Shown in pieces: positions 1-8,808 of a stretch of 64,000 bases of DNA; within the stretch, counting starts at the first letter, position 1, and each line of letters begins with the position of its first letter. This DNA is from Flavobacterium sediminis. GTDB lineage: Bacteria > Bacteroidota > Bacteroidia > Flavobacteriales > Flavobacteriaceae. A program made the translations under genes and the position numbers. Location of the stretch: the NCBI RefSeq assembly GCF_003148385.1, contig NZ_CP029463.1, positions 1,240,001-1,304,000 on the forward strand. Reading direction: 5' to 3'. The notes below the pieces were generated by a model, which did not search any database, was not told the origin of the DNA, and worked only from the letters and a program-made list of their open reading frames with translations.

Positions 1-50
1 GTCTTATTTTTTATTTAATTTTGAAAAAGATCTGTTTAAAACCCATTAAA

Positions 51-1673
51 ATGCAAATTCAAGGACAAATCGTTGACATTTTCAATAAGAGAATCTTTCC
101 CGGAGAAATCACCGTAGAAAACGGAAAAATTAAATCCGTCATAGAAAAAGAACACAATGTGAAACATTACATCATGCCCGGATTTATTGATGCACACATT
201 CATATTGAAAGCTCTATGTTAGTTCCGTCAGAATTTGCTAAAATTGCCGTTTTACACGGAACTGTAGGCACTATTTCCGATCCGCATGAAATCGCTAATG
301 TTTTAGGCGCTGAAGGTGTTTTTTTCATGATCGAGAACAGTAAAAAAGTTCCGCTGAAATTTCATTTCGGAGCTCCGTCGTGTGTACCGGCTACTTCTTT
401 TGAAACCGCTGGTGCTGTAATTGATTCAGAAGGCATTAAAGAACTTTTAGCCTCTCCCGACATTCATTATTTAGCTGAAATGATGAATTACCCCGGAGTA
501 CTTCATGAAGACGAAGAAGTTATGAAAAAGATTGCTTGGGCAAAGCATTTCGACAAACCTGTTGACGGTCACGCACCCGGTTTACGAGGTGATGCTGTAA
601 AAAAATATATTTCAGCAGGAATAACTACCGATCACGAATGTTTTACGTATGACGAAGCTGCCGAAAAATTATCCTTAGGCATGAAAGTCATCATTCGCGA
701 AGGAAGTGCCGCTAAAAACTTTGAAGCATTAATCGATTTGCTTCCTGAACATTATGAAAATATGATGTTTTGTTCGGACGACAAACACCCTGACGATTTA
801 ATTGTAAGTCATATTAATGCTCTTTGTGCCAGAGCTGTTACCAAAGGAATAGACCTTTTTAAAATATTACAAGTCGCTTGTATCAATCCGGTGAAGCATT
901 ACAACATGAACGTAGGATTATTACAAGAAAATGATCCGGCAGATTTTATTGTCGTAAAAGATTTGGCTCAATTTGAAGTACTTCAAACCTATTTAAACGG
1001 TAAACTAATCGCTGAAAATGGCAAATCGTTTATTCCGGAAATTTCTTTTGAAACACCAAATAATTTCAACACTTCTCTTAAAAATATAAGTGATTTTGAA
1101 GTATTGAGTCCAGCAAATAAAATCAGAGTTATTGAAGCTTTAGAAGGACAATTGATTACCAATGAAATCCATCATACTTCTCTAACACAAGATGGGAATT
1201 TGATTTCCAACACTACTGATGATATTTTAAAGATGACGGTTGTTAACCGTTATCAGGACGCAAGACCGGCTATCGCTTTTATTAAGAATTTCGGGCTAAA
1301 AGAAGGCGCCATTGCAAGTTCGGTAGCACACGATTGCCACAATATTGTAGCAGTAGGAACTTCTGACGAAGAAATTTGTAAAGCGGTTAATCTATTAATT
1401 GAAAACAAAGGTGGTGTTTGCGCTGTAAATGGTTCGGAACAGAAAGTTTTACCTTTACCTGTTGCCGGAATTATCAGTGATAAAGATGGTTGGGAAACCG
1501 GAAAATTATATCAGGAAATTGACCAAATGGCAAAAACATTGGGAAGCTCGTTAAAAGCGCCATTTATGACGCTTTCGTTTATGGCTTTATTGGTCATTCC
1601 TGATTTAAAACTTTCTGATAAAGGATTGTTTAGCGGTAATACATTCTCTTTTGTGGATTTGGAAGTGGAGTAA
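51..1673 (+). CDS. ade: adenine deaminase
   Basis: Probably deaminates adenine to hypoxanthine and ammonia in purine salvage, in the cytoplasm. It is an amidohydrolase-fold protein of about 540 aa, the usual length for the Ade family. The N-terminal part carries the metal-binding motif [14 protein letters not shown], and further on lie [10 protein letters not shown] and [10 protein letters not shown], both typical of adenine deaminases. The C-terminal third (from about residue 390) contains the family's AVNRY-like and SSVAHDCHN segments. The frame is open from a TTG at 21, but the first ATG at 51 starts exactly at the conserved beginning ([11 protein letters not shown]), so I chose 51. The gene stands alone on the plus strand; the next gene is convergent. 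Family assignment is firm; substrate is by family. Confidence 0.93.
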   Translation: MQIQGQIVDIFNKRIFPGEITVENGKIKSVIEKEHNVKHYIMPGFIDAHIHIESSMLVPSEFAKIAVLHGTVGTISDPHEIANVLGAEGVFFMIENSKKVPLKFHFGAPSCVPATSFETAGAVIDSEGIKELLASPDIHYLAEMMNYPGVLHEDEEVMKKIAWAKHFDKPVDGHAPGLRGDAVKKYISAGITTDHECFTYDEAAEKLSLGMKVIIREGSAAKNFEALIDLLPEHYENMMFCSDDKHPDDLIVSHINALCARAVTKGIDLFKILQVACINPVKHYNMNVGLLQENDPADFIVVKDLAQFEVLQTYLNGKLIAENGKSFIPEISFETPNNFNTSLKNISDFEVLSPANKIRVIEALEGQLITNEIHHTSLTQDGNLISNTTDDILKMTVVNRYQDARPAIAFIKNFGLKEGAIASSVAHDCHNIVAVGTSDEEICKAVNLLIENKGGVCAVNGSEQKVLPLPVAGIISDKDGWETGKLYQEIDQMAKTLGSSLKAPFMTLSFMALLVIPDLKLSDKGLFSGNTFSFVDLEVE

Positions 1674-1688
1674 ATTAATGCCAGACCT

Positions 1689-1817
1689 GTCATTTCGAAC
1701 GTAGTGAGAAACATAAGTTCAGCGTAGCTAAATCACATAACGAAATCAATATTAAATCATCATTTTGAATAAGCTTCAACTTTGATTATGTGATTTCTCC
1801 CTTTGGTCAAAATGACA
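1689..1817. repeat. intergenic REP-like inverted repeat
   Basis: The gap between two convergent genes is filled by a nested inverted repeat. The outer arms are TGTCATTTCGA at the left and TCAAAATGACA at the right. Inside are the exact arms AAATCACATAA (1730-1740) and TTATGTGATTT (1786-1796). Elements beginning with GTCATTTCGA and ending in its complement are common dispersed intergenic repeats in Flavobacteriia. Copy number in this genome cannot be seen here. It could also act as a bidirectional transcription barrier for the two converging genes. Confidence 0.55.
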
Positions 1818-1824
1818 ACTTGGT

Positions 1825-2250
1825 TTATTGATGATGAAACAAAACCTTAATTTCCATTTTAGCAAATTGACGGAACATTTCCATAACACCACAGTATTTT
1901 TCAACCGATAAATCGACTGCACGCTGTAATTTAGCTTCGTTTAAATTGCTGCCATAAAAATGATATTCTACGGTCACAGCATCATATACTTTCGGGTGTT
2001 CTTCTGTTAAACTGGCAACGGTTTCAATTTTGAAATCGTCAACTTCTAACTTCATTTTTTCCATTAAAGAAGCGACATCTAAACCTGAGCATCCTGCCAA
2101 AGCAGAAAGCATCAAAGCTTTCGGTCGTAATCCTTCTTCGCCTCCGCCGTGTTCCGGTGCGGTATTTATTAATAAAGTTTCTCCACTGGGATTTGTGGAT
2201 TCAAACTGCATTTTACCCTTCCAAGTTGTAGTTACTGTATGTGTTGCCAT
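1825..2250 (-). CDS. OsmC/Ohr family peroxiredoxin-like protein
   Basis: A 141-aa protein of the OsmC/Ohr family, which reduces organic or fatty-acid hydroperoxides with a pair of cysteines. Both expected cysteines are visible: Cys54 in LSALAGCSGLDV and Cys120 in EKYCGVMEMF. The N-terminal beta strands (VTTTWKGKMQFES) and the PEHGGGEEGLRPKALML segment fit OsmC-type members better than Ohr. It starts at an ATG 57 bases upstream of the end of rsmI, which lies on the same strand, so the two genes may be cotranscribed. I see no clear promoter motif directly upstream. Subfamily and substrate are not decided by the sequence. Confidence 0.88.
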   Translation of the reverse strand: MATHTVTTTWKGKMQFESTNPSGETLLINTAPEHGGGEEGLRPKALMLSALAGCSGLDVASLMEKMKLEVDDFKIETVASLTEEHPKVYDAVTVEYHFYGSNLNEAKLQRAVDLSVEKYCGVMEMFRQFAKMEIKVLFHHQ

Positions 2251-2307
2251 GTTTTTTAATTTAGTAAATTTATTCTATTTGGTTGCAAAAAATTCCATAA
2301 ACCACTA

Positions 2308-2979
2308 CTATTTCTTCCCGCCAACAACCGCTACTATTTCGCCTTTTGCGGGTTTGGCCTCAAAATGTTTTAAGACCTCTTCAGCAGTACCGCGAACGGT
2401 TTCTTCGTGTAATTTTGAAATTTCTCTGGAAACCGAAACTGGTCTGTCGGCACCAAAGTATTGTACAAATTCCGCTAATGTTCTGTTCAATTTATGCGGT
2501 GAAACATAAAAAATCATAGTTCGGGTTTCTTCAGCTAAGATTAAAAAACGGGTTTGGCGTCCTTTTTTATCGGGTAAAAAACCCTCGAACACAAATTTAT
2601 CGTTAGGCAAACCACTATTCACTAAAGCCGGCACAAAAGCCGTAGCTCCCGGAAGGCATTCTACCTCAACTCCACTCTCTACACAAGCTCTGGTTAACAA
2701 AAAACCCGGATCAGAAATCGCCGGTGTTCCGGCATCGCTGATTAAAGCAATCGTTTCGCCCCCTTGCATGCGCTTTACCAGATTTTCAACGGTTTTGTGT
2801 TCGTTATGCATGTGGTGACTTTGCATGGGTGTTGCAATTTCAAAATGCTTTAGAAGTTTTCCACTTGTGCGCGTGTCTTCTGCTAAAATATAGTCTACTT
2901 CTCTGAGCACTTTGATAGCTCTGAAGGTCATGTCTTCTAAATTACCTATAGGTGTGGGGACAAGGTATAGTTTTCCCAT
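2308..2979 (-). CDS. rsmI: 16S rRNA (cytidine-1402-2'-O)-methyltransferase RsmI
   Basis: A 223-aa SAM-dependent methyltransferase of the tetrapyrrole-methylase fold that 2'-O-methylates C1402 of 16S rRNA. The diagnostic N-terminus LYLVPTPIGNLEDMTFRA, the motif AEDTRTSGKLL, ISDAGTPAISDPG and the central LPGATAFVPALVNSGLP are all present. FEGFLPDKKGRQ and the SREISKLHEET segment follow, as in other RsmI proteins. Bacteroidetes versions are slightly shorter than the E. coli protein, which has a C-terminal extension. The gene reads in the same direction as the OsmC gene downstream. Assignment is firm. Confidence 0.95.
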   Translation of the reverse strand: MGKLYLVPTPIGNLEDMTFRAIKVLREVDYILAEDTRTSGKLLKHFEIATPMQSHHMHNEHKTVENLVKRMQGGETIALISDAGTPAISDPGFLLTRACVESGVEVECLPGATAFVPALVNSGLPNDKFVFEGFLPDKKGRQTRFLILAEETRTMIFYVSPHKLNRTLAEFVQYFGADRPVSVSREISKLHEETVRGTAEEVLKHFEAKPAKGEIVAVVGGKK

Positions 2980-2989
2980 GTGTTAGCGA

Positions 2990-3060
2990 TTGAACGTTTG
3001 TTTGAGCTCCCGCCCTGTGAGGCGGAAAGCGAGTAGTGAAAGTGCACCCTGAAAGGGAAC
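2990..3060. other. GC-rich intergenic element with two small hairpins
   Basis: The gap between the acidic-protein gene and rsmI is markedly more GC-rich than the surrounding DNA and is not coding. It contains the hairpin CCGCC/GGCGG (3010-3014 with 3021-3025) and the hairpin CCCT/AGGG (3047-3050 with 3054-3057). It resembles small dispersed intergenic elements seen in flavobacterial genomes, but I cannot confirm other copies from this window. Confidence 0.35.
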
Positions 3061-3070
3061 ACCCCAAAAA

Positions 3071-4036
3071 TTATAAATATTTCTTTTCTACGAATTCTAA
3101 GAAACGAACTTCGTATTCTTCTTTACCTTCCCAATTGTTATAATCGGGTTTTACAAAACTATCAATAAAGCCTCTGGCTTCATCAAAAGAGTCAAATGTG
3201 TTTAATTGTGACAATACACGGTTAAAATCATCAGTACTACCATCAAAAAGTTTTTTCTCAAAAGCAATGCGGTCATTCAACCCGATATTGATTCCGCCTT
3301 TGTTCAATCGGTCATTCAAGGACATTGCTTTAGGTTCTTCAAAAACGACCTCAGGCACTTCCTCTATTACGATCTCCTGAACGTTGGTTTTGTCAACTCT
3401 TAGTTCTGCAACCGGCTCAGGTTGGGACTCTATTTCTGTTTCTTCGATAACTGCAACAGGTTCTTCTTGTTTGTCTTCTGTAGTTAATTGTTCTTGAGAT
3501 TCATCTGTTTCCGGCGCTGCTTCAAAAGTTAGGTCGGCAACCTGCTCTACTTCCTGCGGAACGTCTTCTACCTTAACAAAATCCAATTCCTTGAAATCCG
3601 CTGCAAAAACATCATCAAACAAAGCTACTTGTGGTTCAGATGCTATTTCCGAAACGGTCTCTTCTTCTACAACTTCAACGGCTTCTATTTCTTCTTGTTG
3701 TGTTGGCTCTTCCTCCGCCAGCTCTGCTGCCACCTCAGGTTCAAAAGCAGGCTCCTCCTCCACTATTGGTTCTTCTACTTGTTCTTCTTGTGCTACTACA
3801 TCCGATTGCTCAGCCACAACAGTTTGCTGAGAAATGGTTTCTAACTTTTCCTCTAATACTTCCGGTGCTATTTCCTCTTTTACAATTTCAAAGTTTTCTT
3901 CATAAAACCTCAAAATCGTTAACTGTTCATATAATTTTTTGGCCTCTTCCTGTAATTGTTTAGTCTCAGAACGATTTTTTAATTTTAAAACCCTATGAGC
4001 TATACTGATTAACTCTCCTTCTAACTTTTTCTTCAT
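3071..4036 (-). CDS. acidic low-complexity protein of unknown function
   Basis: A protein of about 321 aa with three parts. A basic helical N-terminus (about residues 1-55, KKKLEGELISIAHRVLKLKNRSE) is followed by a long region very rich in Glu, Val and Ala (about 60-235) with no recognisable fold. A conserved-looking C-terminal domain (about 240-321) contains LNDRLNKGGINIGLNDRIAFEKKLF and ends in EVRFLEFVEKKYL. The frame is open up to 4174, but that extension would overlap the divergent tdk gene. A -7 promoter motif at 4096-4103 also lies inside the extension, so I chose the ATG at 4034-4036. Homologues beside thymidine kinase are familiar in Flavobacteriaceae, but no function is known to me. 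Confidence 0.8.
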   Translation of the reverse strand: MKKKLEGELISIAHRVLKLKNRSETKQLQEEAKKLYEQLTILRFYEENFEIVKEEIAPEVLEEKLETISQQTVVAEQSDVVAQEEQVEEPIVEEEPAFEPEVAAELAEEEPTQQEEIEAVEVVEEETVSEIASEPQVALFDDVFAADFKELDFVKVEDVPQEVEQVADLTFEAAPETDESQEQLTTEDKQEEPVAVIEETEIESQPEPVAELRVDKTNVQEIVIEEVPEVVFEEPKAMSLNDRLNKGGINIGLNDRIAFEKKLFDGSTDDFNRVLSQLNTFDSFDEARGFIDSFVKPDYNNWEGKEEYEVRFLEFVEKKYL

Positions 4037-4078
4037 AACTTTATGGAATAGAAATTGAAAATATGGATGCTTTTTTAA

Positions 4079-4086
4079 TAAATTTG
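4079..4086 (+). promoter_or_regulatory. -7 promoter motif of tdk
   Basis: TAAATTTG matches the Bacteroidetes -7 consensus TAnnTTTG and lies 52 bases upstream of the tdk start. Confidence 0.5.
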
Positions 4087-4095
4087 TTGTGACTA

Positions 4096-4103
4096 CAAAT
4101 GTA
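4096..4103 (-). promoter_or_regulatory. -7 promoter motif of the acidic-protein gene
   Basis: Read on the minus strand this is TACATTTG, a match to TAnnTTTG, 59 bases upstream of the ATG at 4036. Together with the tdk motif it forms a compact divergent promoter pair. Its position excludes the longer start of the acidic-protein gene. Confidence 0.5.
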
Positions 4104-4138
4104 GCAGAATTTAATATTAATTTCCCGAAAGATACAAA

Positions 4139-4738
4139 ATGTTTCTCGAAAATACTGTAAACCAATCTGAACAATTTGGCTGGATCGAAGTGATCTGTGG
4201 CTCAATGTTTTCGGGCAAAACCGAAGAATTGATCCGTAGACTGAAACGCGCTCAATTTGCCAAACAAAAAGTAGAAATTTTTAAACCCGCTGTTGATACC
4301 CGCTATCATGAAGAGATGGTGGTGTCTCATGATGCAAATGAAATTCGCTCTACTCCGGTTCCGGTTGCTGAGAACATCCGAATTTTAGCTCAAGGGTGTG
4401 ATGTGGTCGGAATTGACGAAGCGCAATTCTTTGATGATGAGATCGTAGCGGTTTGTAACGACCTTGCTAATCAAGGCATTCGCGTTATTGTAGCCGGACT
4501 TGATATGGACTTTAAGGGCAACCCGTTTGGACCTATGCCTTCTTTGATGGCTACAGCCGAATATGTTACTAAAGTACATGCCGTTTGTACTCGAACGGGA
4601 AATTTAGCGAATTACAGCTTTAGAAAATCGCAAGACGATAAATTAGTATTACTCGGCGAAACGGAAGAATACGAACCGCTTAGCCGTGCCGCTTTTTTCA
4701 GAGCGATGAAGAAAAACAAAGAAAACGACAATAAGTAA
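4139..4738 (+). CDS. tdk: thymidine kinase (type II)
   Basis: Phosphorylates thymidine to dTMP in pyrimidine salvage. The 199-aa protein has the P-loop GSMFSGKT at residues 21-28, the catalytic [10 protein letters not shown] segment and the lasso-loop region [24 protein letters not shown]. Type II enzymes normally hold a structural zinc with four Cys/His residues in two CxxC-like pairs. Here the first pair is reduced to CTRTG and the second is replaced by [15 protein letters not shown], so the zinc site seems lost. The stop codon is three bases before murF-alr, so the two genes form an operon. Family assignment is firm. Confidence 0.94.
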   Translation: MFLENTVNQSEQFGWIEVICGSMFSGKTEELIRRLKRAQFAKQKVEIFKPAVDTRYHEEMVVSHDANEIRSTPVPVAENIRILAQGCDVVGIDEAQFFDDEIVAVCNDLANQGIRVIVAGLDMDFKGNPFGPMPSLMATAEYVTKVHAVCTRTGNLANYSFRKSQDDKLVLLGETEEYEPLSRAAFFRAMKKNKENDNK

Positions 4739-4741
4739 ACG

Positions 4742-7183
4742 GTGACTTTTTCTCTTACAAGCATTATTTCAGCGCTTAACGCAAAAGTTTCAGGCAGTTT
4801 TGAAGATTTCAAACCTGAAAATATCTCTATAGACAGTCGTTCATTGCAAAATGGAAATGGCACTTTATTTTTTGCTTTAACAGGTTCGCACCATGACGGT
4901 CACCAATACATTCAACAATTAATCAATAAAGGAGTTCGCAATTTTGTTGTGCAGTATATTCCTGACGGATTAGAAAACAAAGCTAACTTTTTAGTGGTTG
5001 AAAACACACTATTTGCCCTACAACAAATGGCAGGTTACTATCGCAGTCTGTTTTCTTTTCCGATAATAGGGATTACCGGAAGTAACGGAAAAACCATCGT
5101 AAAAGAATGGCTCAACTTTTTGCTGAGTCCGGATTACAGTGTCGTACGAAGTCCTAAAAGTTACAATTCGCAGGTAGGGGTTCCATTGTCGGTCTTTGGT
5201 ATTAATGAACAACACGATTTAGGTATTTTTGAAGCCGGGATTTCGCAAAAAGGCGAAATGGAAAAACTAGAAAACATCATACAACCAAATATCGGAGTTT
5301 TTACCTCTATCGGTTCGGCGCATGATGAAGGTTTCCTCTCACAAGAAGAAAAAATAGCCGAAAAAACAAAACTTTTCAATCATTGTTCTCTAGTTGTTCT
5401 GGAGAAAAACCCATTGATCGAACACTATATCTCACAACCTAAACTCACTTGGAGTTTTACCGATAAAAACGCTACGCTTTTTGTATCCCAAAAATGGGCT
5501 GAAAATACAGCAACTCGTTTAACTTTGGTTTACCAAGATCAAACTTTTGAAGTTACGCTTCCTTTTACAGACGAGTTCTCAATTCAAAATGCCATGAATT
5601 GCATCGGTGTTTTATTGTATTTGAACACTTCGATTTCTGTAATCACAGAACGTATTCAGAATTTATATCCGATCGAAATCCGGCTACAGGCAAAAAAAGG
5701 AATTAATAACTGTATCATTATTGATGATTCTTATTCCTCAGATTACCAATCGCTAAAGATAGCACTGGATTTCTTAGAACAACAAAAATTACATCAAAAG
5801 AAAACGATCATTGTATCGGATATTTTTCAAAGTGGTTTACCCACTGAAGTTTTATACCAAAAGGTTTTTTCTACTTTACAAAACAACCATATTGACCGCA
5901 TCATTACCATTGGCGAAACTATTTCTAATTATTTAAGTAAATTGCCTCATGTAATCTCTTTTTCTTCCACTGCTGATTTTTTAAAACAATTCAACACTCA
6001 ATCATTCCAAAACGAAACGGTTTTAGTCAAAGGTGCCAGAAGTTTTAATTTTGATGAGATCGTTGTACTACTGGAAGAGAAAAAACATGAAACGGTTATG
6101 GAAATCAATTTAGATGCTATAACTTACAATCTAAACTTTTACAGATCAAAATTAAAACCGGAGACCAAAGTAATGGTCATGCTCAAAGCTTTTGGCTATG
6201 GCAATGGAGGTTTTGAAATCGCTAAGCTATTGGAACATCTGAAAGTTGATTATCTAGGGGTCGCCTTTGCCGATGAAGGTGTAGAATTAAGAAAAGCCGG
6301 AATTAGCACCCCCATAATTGTGTTAAACCCTGAAAATTATAGTTTTAACACCATGATCGCTTACGATCTGGAACCGGAAATTTATTCTATAAACGGCTTA
6401 CACAGTTTTTTAAAAATTGCTCAGGAGAAAAATATTTCGCAATATCCCATCCATATCAAACTGGATACCGGAATGCACCGCTTAGGTTTCGAAGCGGCTC
6501 AGTTAGACGAACTGATCGCTGTTTTAAAAAACAATAATTTTGTAGCCGTTAAAAGTATTTTCTCGCACTTAGCCGCCAGTGATGACAAGCAATTTGACGC
6601 GTTTACTTATAAACAGTTTGAATGCTATCAGGAAAATTCAAAAAAGCTAACAGAGACACTTCATATCAAACCGATTCGGCACATACTGAACACTTCGGGG
6701 ATCTTTAATTATCCCGAAATGCAAATGGAAATGGTTCGTTTAGGCATCGGCCTATACGGCATAGGCAATTCTGACTACGAGAATCAGCAATTGCAGAATG
6801 TAAGTACTTTAAAAAGTATCATTTCACAAATACGGATTGTTGAGAAAGGAGAATCTGTAGGATACAGCCGAAAATTTATAGCTAACAAGCCAACTACTGT
6901 AGCCTCTATCCCCATCGGCTATGCTGATGGTATCCGAAGATCTTTAGGTAACCAAAAAAGTTACGTAACTATTAACGGACAAAGAGCAGATATAATCGGA
7001 AATATTTGTATGGATACACTTATGGTTGATGTTACCCGGGTAAATTGCAAAGAGGGAGACGAAGTTATCATTTTCGGTGAAAGACCAAAAGTCACAGAAC
7101 TAGCGGAATTTCTCAACACCATCCCTTATGAAATCCTTACGGGTATTTCACAAAGAGTAAAACGCGTTTTTTATAAAAATTAA
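4742..7183 (+). CDS. murF/alr: bifunctional UDP-MurNAc-tripeptide:D-Ala-D-Ala ligase / alanine racemase
   Basis: A cytoplasmic 813-aa fusion of two cell-wall enzymes. Residues 1 to about 450 are MurF, which adds D-Ala-D-Ala to the muramyl tripeptide; the ATP loop GITGSNGKT is at about 110-118. Residues about 451-813 are alanine racemase. Lys482 in MLKAFGYGNG is the expected PLP-binding lysine, and the VGYSRKF tyrosine is the other expected catalytic residue. D-Ala is thus made and used in one polypeptide. The start is a GTG three bases after the tdk stop; an in-frame upstream start is impossible because of that stop. The fusion is a known arrangement in Bacteroidetes, so it is not novel. Confidence 0.94.
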   Translation: MTFSLTSIISALNAKVSGSFEDFKPENISIDSRSLQNGNGTLFFALTGSHHDGHQYIQQLINKGVRNFVVQYIPDGLENKANFLVVENTLFALQQMAGYYRSLFSFPIIGITGSNGKTIVKEWLNFLLSPDYSVVRSPKSYNSQVGVPLSVFGINEQHDLGIFEAGISQKGEMEKLENIIQPNIGVFTSIGSAHDEGFLSQEEKIAEKTKLFNHCSLVVLEKNPLIEHYISQPKLTWSFTDKNATLFVSQKWAENTATRLTLVYQDQTFEVTLPFTDEFSIQNAMNCIGVLLYLNTSISVITERIQNLYPIEIRLQAKKGINNCIIIDDSYSSDYQSLKIALDFLEQQKLHQKKTIIVSDIFQSGLPTEVLYQKVFSTLQNNHIDRIITIGETISNYLSKLPHVISFSSTADFLKQFNTQSFQNETVLVKGARSFNFDEIVVLLEEKKHETVMEINLDAITYNLNFYRSKLKPETKVMVMLKAFGYGNGGFEIAKLLEHLKVDYLGVAFADEGVELRKAGISTPIIVLNPENYSFNTMIAYDLEPEIYSINGLHSFLKIAQEKNISQYPIHIKLDTGMHRLGFEAAQLDELIAVLKNNNFVAVKSIFSHLAASDDKQFDAFTYKQFECYQENSKKLTETLHIKPIRHILNTSGIFNYPEMQMEMVRLGIGLYGIGNSDYENQQLQNVSTLKSIISQIRIVEKGESVGYSRKFIANKPTTVASIPIGYADGIRRSLGNQKSYVTINGQRADIIGNICMDTLMVDVTRVNCKEGDEVIIFGERPKVTELAEFLNTIPYEILTGISQRVKRVFYKN

Positions 7184-7242
7184 AAGATTTTCGCTATATT
7201 CGTTCTTATAAAAACCAATTAAAACAACTAAAAAATAATTTT

Positions 7243-7647
7243 ATGCTTAAAGAATTCAAGGAATTTGCAATGAAAGGAAACCTAGTCGACATCGGGGTAG
7301 GTTTTGTAATGGGGGCTGCTTTTAACAAAGTCGTTTCTTCTTTTACCGGAGGAATAGTTTCGCCTTTAGTCGGTTTAATTTTTAAATCAAATTTCAAAGA
7401 TCTAAAGTGGACTATTATAGAAGGAGTTGTAAATGCTGAAGGAGTTGTTGAAGGCGAAGTTTCTGTTCTATGGGGTGAATTCCTGACCAACCTTATAGAT
7501 TTCATCATCGTTGCTTTTGTAATGTTTATGATCGTTAAAGGTGTAAACGCTATGAAGAAAAAAGAAGCACCGGCACCTGCAGCGCCGAAAGGACCAAGCC
7601 AGGAAGAATTGTTAGCTGAAATAAGAGATTTATTAAAAAAACAGTAA
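7243..7647 (+). CDS. mscL: large-conductance mechanosensitive channel MscL
   Basis: An inner-membrane channel that opens under extreme membrane tension and releases solutes on osmotic downshock. At 134 aa it has the usual MscL size. TM1 (about residues 13-45) carries GNLVDIGVGFVMGAAFNKVVSSF, the pore-lining helix with conserved small residues. A periplasmic loop, TM2 (about 85-105, LIDFIIVAFVMFMIVKGVN) and a charged C-terminal helical bundle (EELLAEIRDLL) follow, with an Ala/Pro-rich linker between them. It starts at ATG 7243, 59 bases after murF-alr, and is followed by a strong terminator. Confidence 0.97.
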   Translation: MLKEFKEFAMKGNLVDIGVGFVMGAAFNKVVSSFTGGIVSPLVGLIFKSNFKDLKWTIIEGVVNAEGVVEGEVSVLWGEFLTNLIDFIIVAFVMFMIVKGVNAMKKKEAPAPAAPKGPSQEELLAEIRDLLKKQ

Positions 7648-7673
7648 ACTAACGCTACATTACATATACTATT

Positions 7674-7706
7674 AATCCACACTTGTCGAGTGTGGATTTT
7701 TTATAT
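7674..7706 (+). terminator. intrinsic terminator after mscL
   Basis: A perfect 10-bp stem (AATCCACACT at 7674-7683 with its complement at 7689-7698), a five-base loop and a run of T. Confidence 0.85.
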
Positions 7707-7772
7707 TATTTGTTATAAATATAAAATTTTGTGATATTATTATAAAATAATTTTTTTAGATTCAAATATCTA

Positions 7773-7780
7773 TACCTTTG
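7773..7780 (+). promoter_or_regulatory. -7 promoter motif of asd
   Basis: TACCTTTG matches TAnnTTTG, 20 bases upstream of the asd ATG, after the mscL terminator. Confidence 0.65.
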
Positions 7781-7800
7781 CAAAAAATAAAAAAACAATA

Positions 7801-8790
7801 ATGAAAGTAGCAGTTGTTGGCGCTACCGGAATGGTAGGCGAGGTTATGCTTCAGGTCTTAAAAGAAAGAAATTTTCCGGTTACGGAACTTATCCCTGTGG
7901 CTTCTGAAAAATCGGTGGGTAAAGAAATTGAGTGGAATGGCAAATCATACAAAGTTGTAGGCATGCAAACCGCTATAGACATGAAGCCGGAAATTGCTTT
8001 ATTTTCAGCAGGCGGACAAACTTCATTAGATTGGGCTCCAAAATTTGCTGCTGTCGGAACTACCGTTATCGACAATTCATCTGCTTGGCGTATGGATACT
8101 ACTAAAAAACTGGTTGTTCCTGAAATCAACGCGAATGAGTTAACTAAAGAAGATAAAATCATAGCCAATCCTAACTGTTCAACTATTCAAATGGTCATGG
8201 CACTGGCTCCGCTACATAATAAATACAAGATTAAAAGAATTGTTGTTTCTACTTACCAATCCATCACCGGAACCGGTGTTAAAGCTGTTCAACAGTTAGA
8301 AAACGAATACAATGGCGTTCAGGGTGATATGGCATACAATTACCCTATTCACAGAAATGCCATTCCGCAATGTGATGTTTTTGAAGATAACGGCTACACT
8401 AAGGAAGAAATGAAACTGGTTCGTGAAACTCAAAAAATATTAAATGATAAAACAATCGCTGTAACAGCAACTGCTATCCGAATTCCTGTAGTAGGCGGAC
8501 ACAGTGAAGCTGTTAACATTGAATTTGAGAATGATTTTGATGTAAATGAAATCAGAGAAATTCTTGATAGCACTCCAGGAATAAAGGTTCAGGATAATTT
8601 AAAGACTTTTAGCTATCCGATGCCAATTTATGCTCAAGGTAAAAACGAAGTATTTGTAGGTCGTATCAGAAGAGACGAAAGCCAACCCAATACTGTTAAC
8701 ATGTGGATTGTTGCTGATAATCTAAGAAAAGGGGCTGCGACCAATACAATTCAGATTGGAGAATATTTAATTGCAAACGGTTTAGTTTAA
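7801..8790 (+). CDS. asd: aspartate-semialdehyde dehydrogenase
   Basis: Makes aspartate semialdehyde from aspartyl phosphate with NADPH, at the branch point for lysine/diaminopimelate, threonine and methionine. The 329-aa protein begins with the Rossmann motif VAVVGATGMVGEVML. It has the family signatures FSAGGQTS and VIDNSSAWRM, the active-site cysteine in ANPNCSTIQMVMAL, and RIPVVGGHSEAVNIEF near the C-terminus. It has its own promoter and no operon partner upstream. The next ORF begins 18 bases after its stop and has its own promoter motif inside the asd 3' end. Confidence 0.97.
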   Translation: MKVAVVGATGMVGEVMLQVLKERNFPVTELIPVASEKSVGKEIEWNGKSYKVVGMQTAIDMKPEIALFSAGGQTSLDWAPKFAAVGTTVIDNSSAWRMDTTKKLVVPEINANELTKEDKIIANPNCSTIQMVMALAPLHNKYKIKRIVVSTYQSITGTGVKAVQQLENEYNGVQGDMAYNYPIHRNAIPQCDVFEDNGYTKEEMKLVRETQKILNDKTIAVTATAIRIPVVGGHSEAVNIEFENDFDVNEIREILDSTPGIKVQDNLKTFSYPMPIYAQGKNEVFVGRIRRDESQPNTVNMWIVADNLRKGAATNTIQIGEYLIANGLV

Positions 8791-8803
8791 TTCTTTATCT
8801 TTG
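8771..8803 (+). promoter_or_regulatory. promoter heading the metal-receptor operon
   Basis: TTG at 8771-8773, a 22-base spacer and TATCTTTG at 8796-8803 fit the Bacteroidetes -33/-7 promoter. The -7 motif ends only five bases before the GTG of the first small ORF. Transcription would therefore start within a few bases of that GTG. Confidence 0.6.
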
Positions 8804-8808
8804 CAATT

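Noticed and set aside
21..50. TTG start for adenine deaminase
   Set aside because: The ten extra residues precede the conserved family start, and the ATG at 51 fits better.
3591..3963. Overlapping plus-strand ORFs rich in Ser or Leu
   Set aside because: They are antisense shadows of the Glu/Val/Ala-rich part of the acidic protein gene on the minus strand.
4742..7183. MurF-Alr fusion as a novelty
   Set aside because: The fusion is a regular feature of Bacteroidetes.
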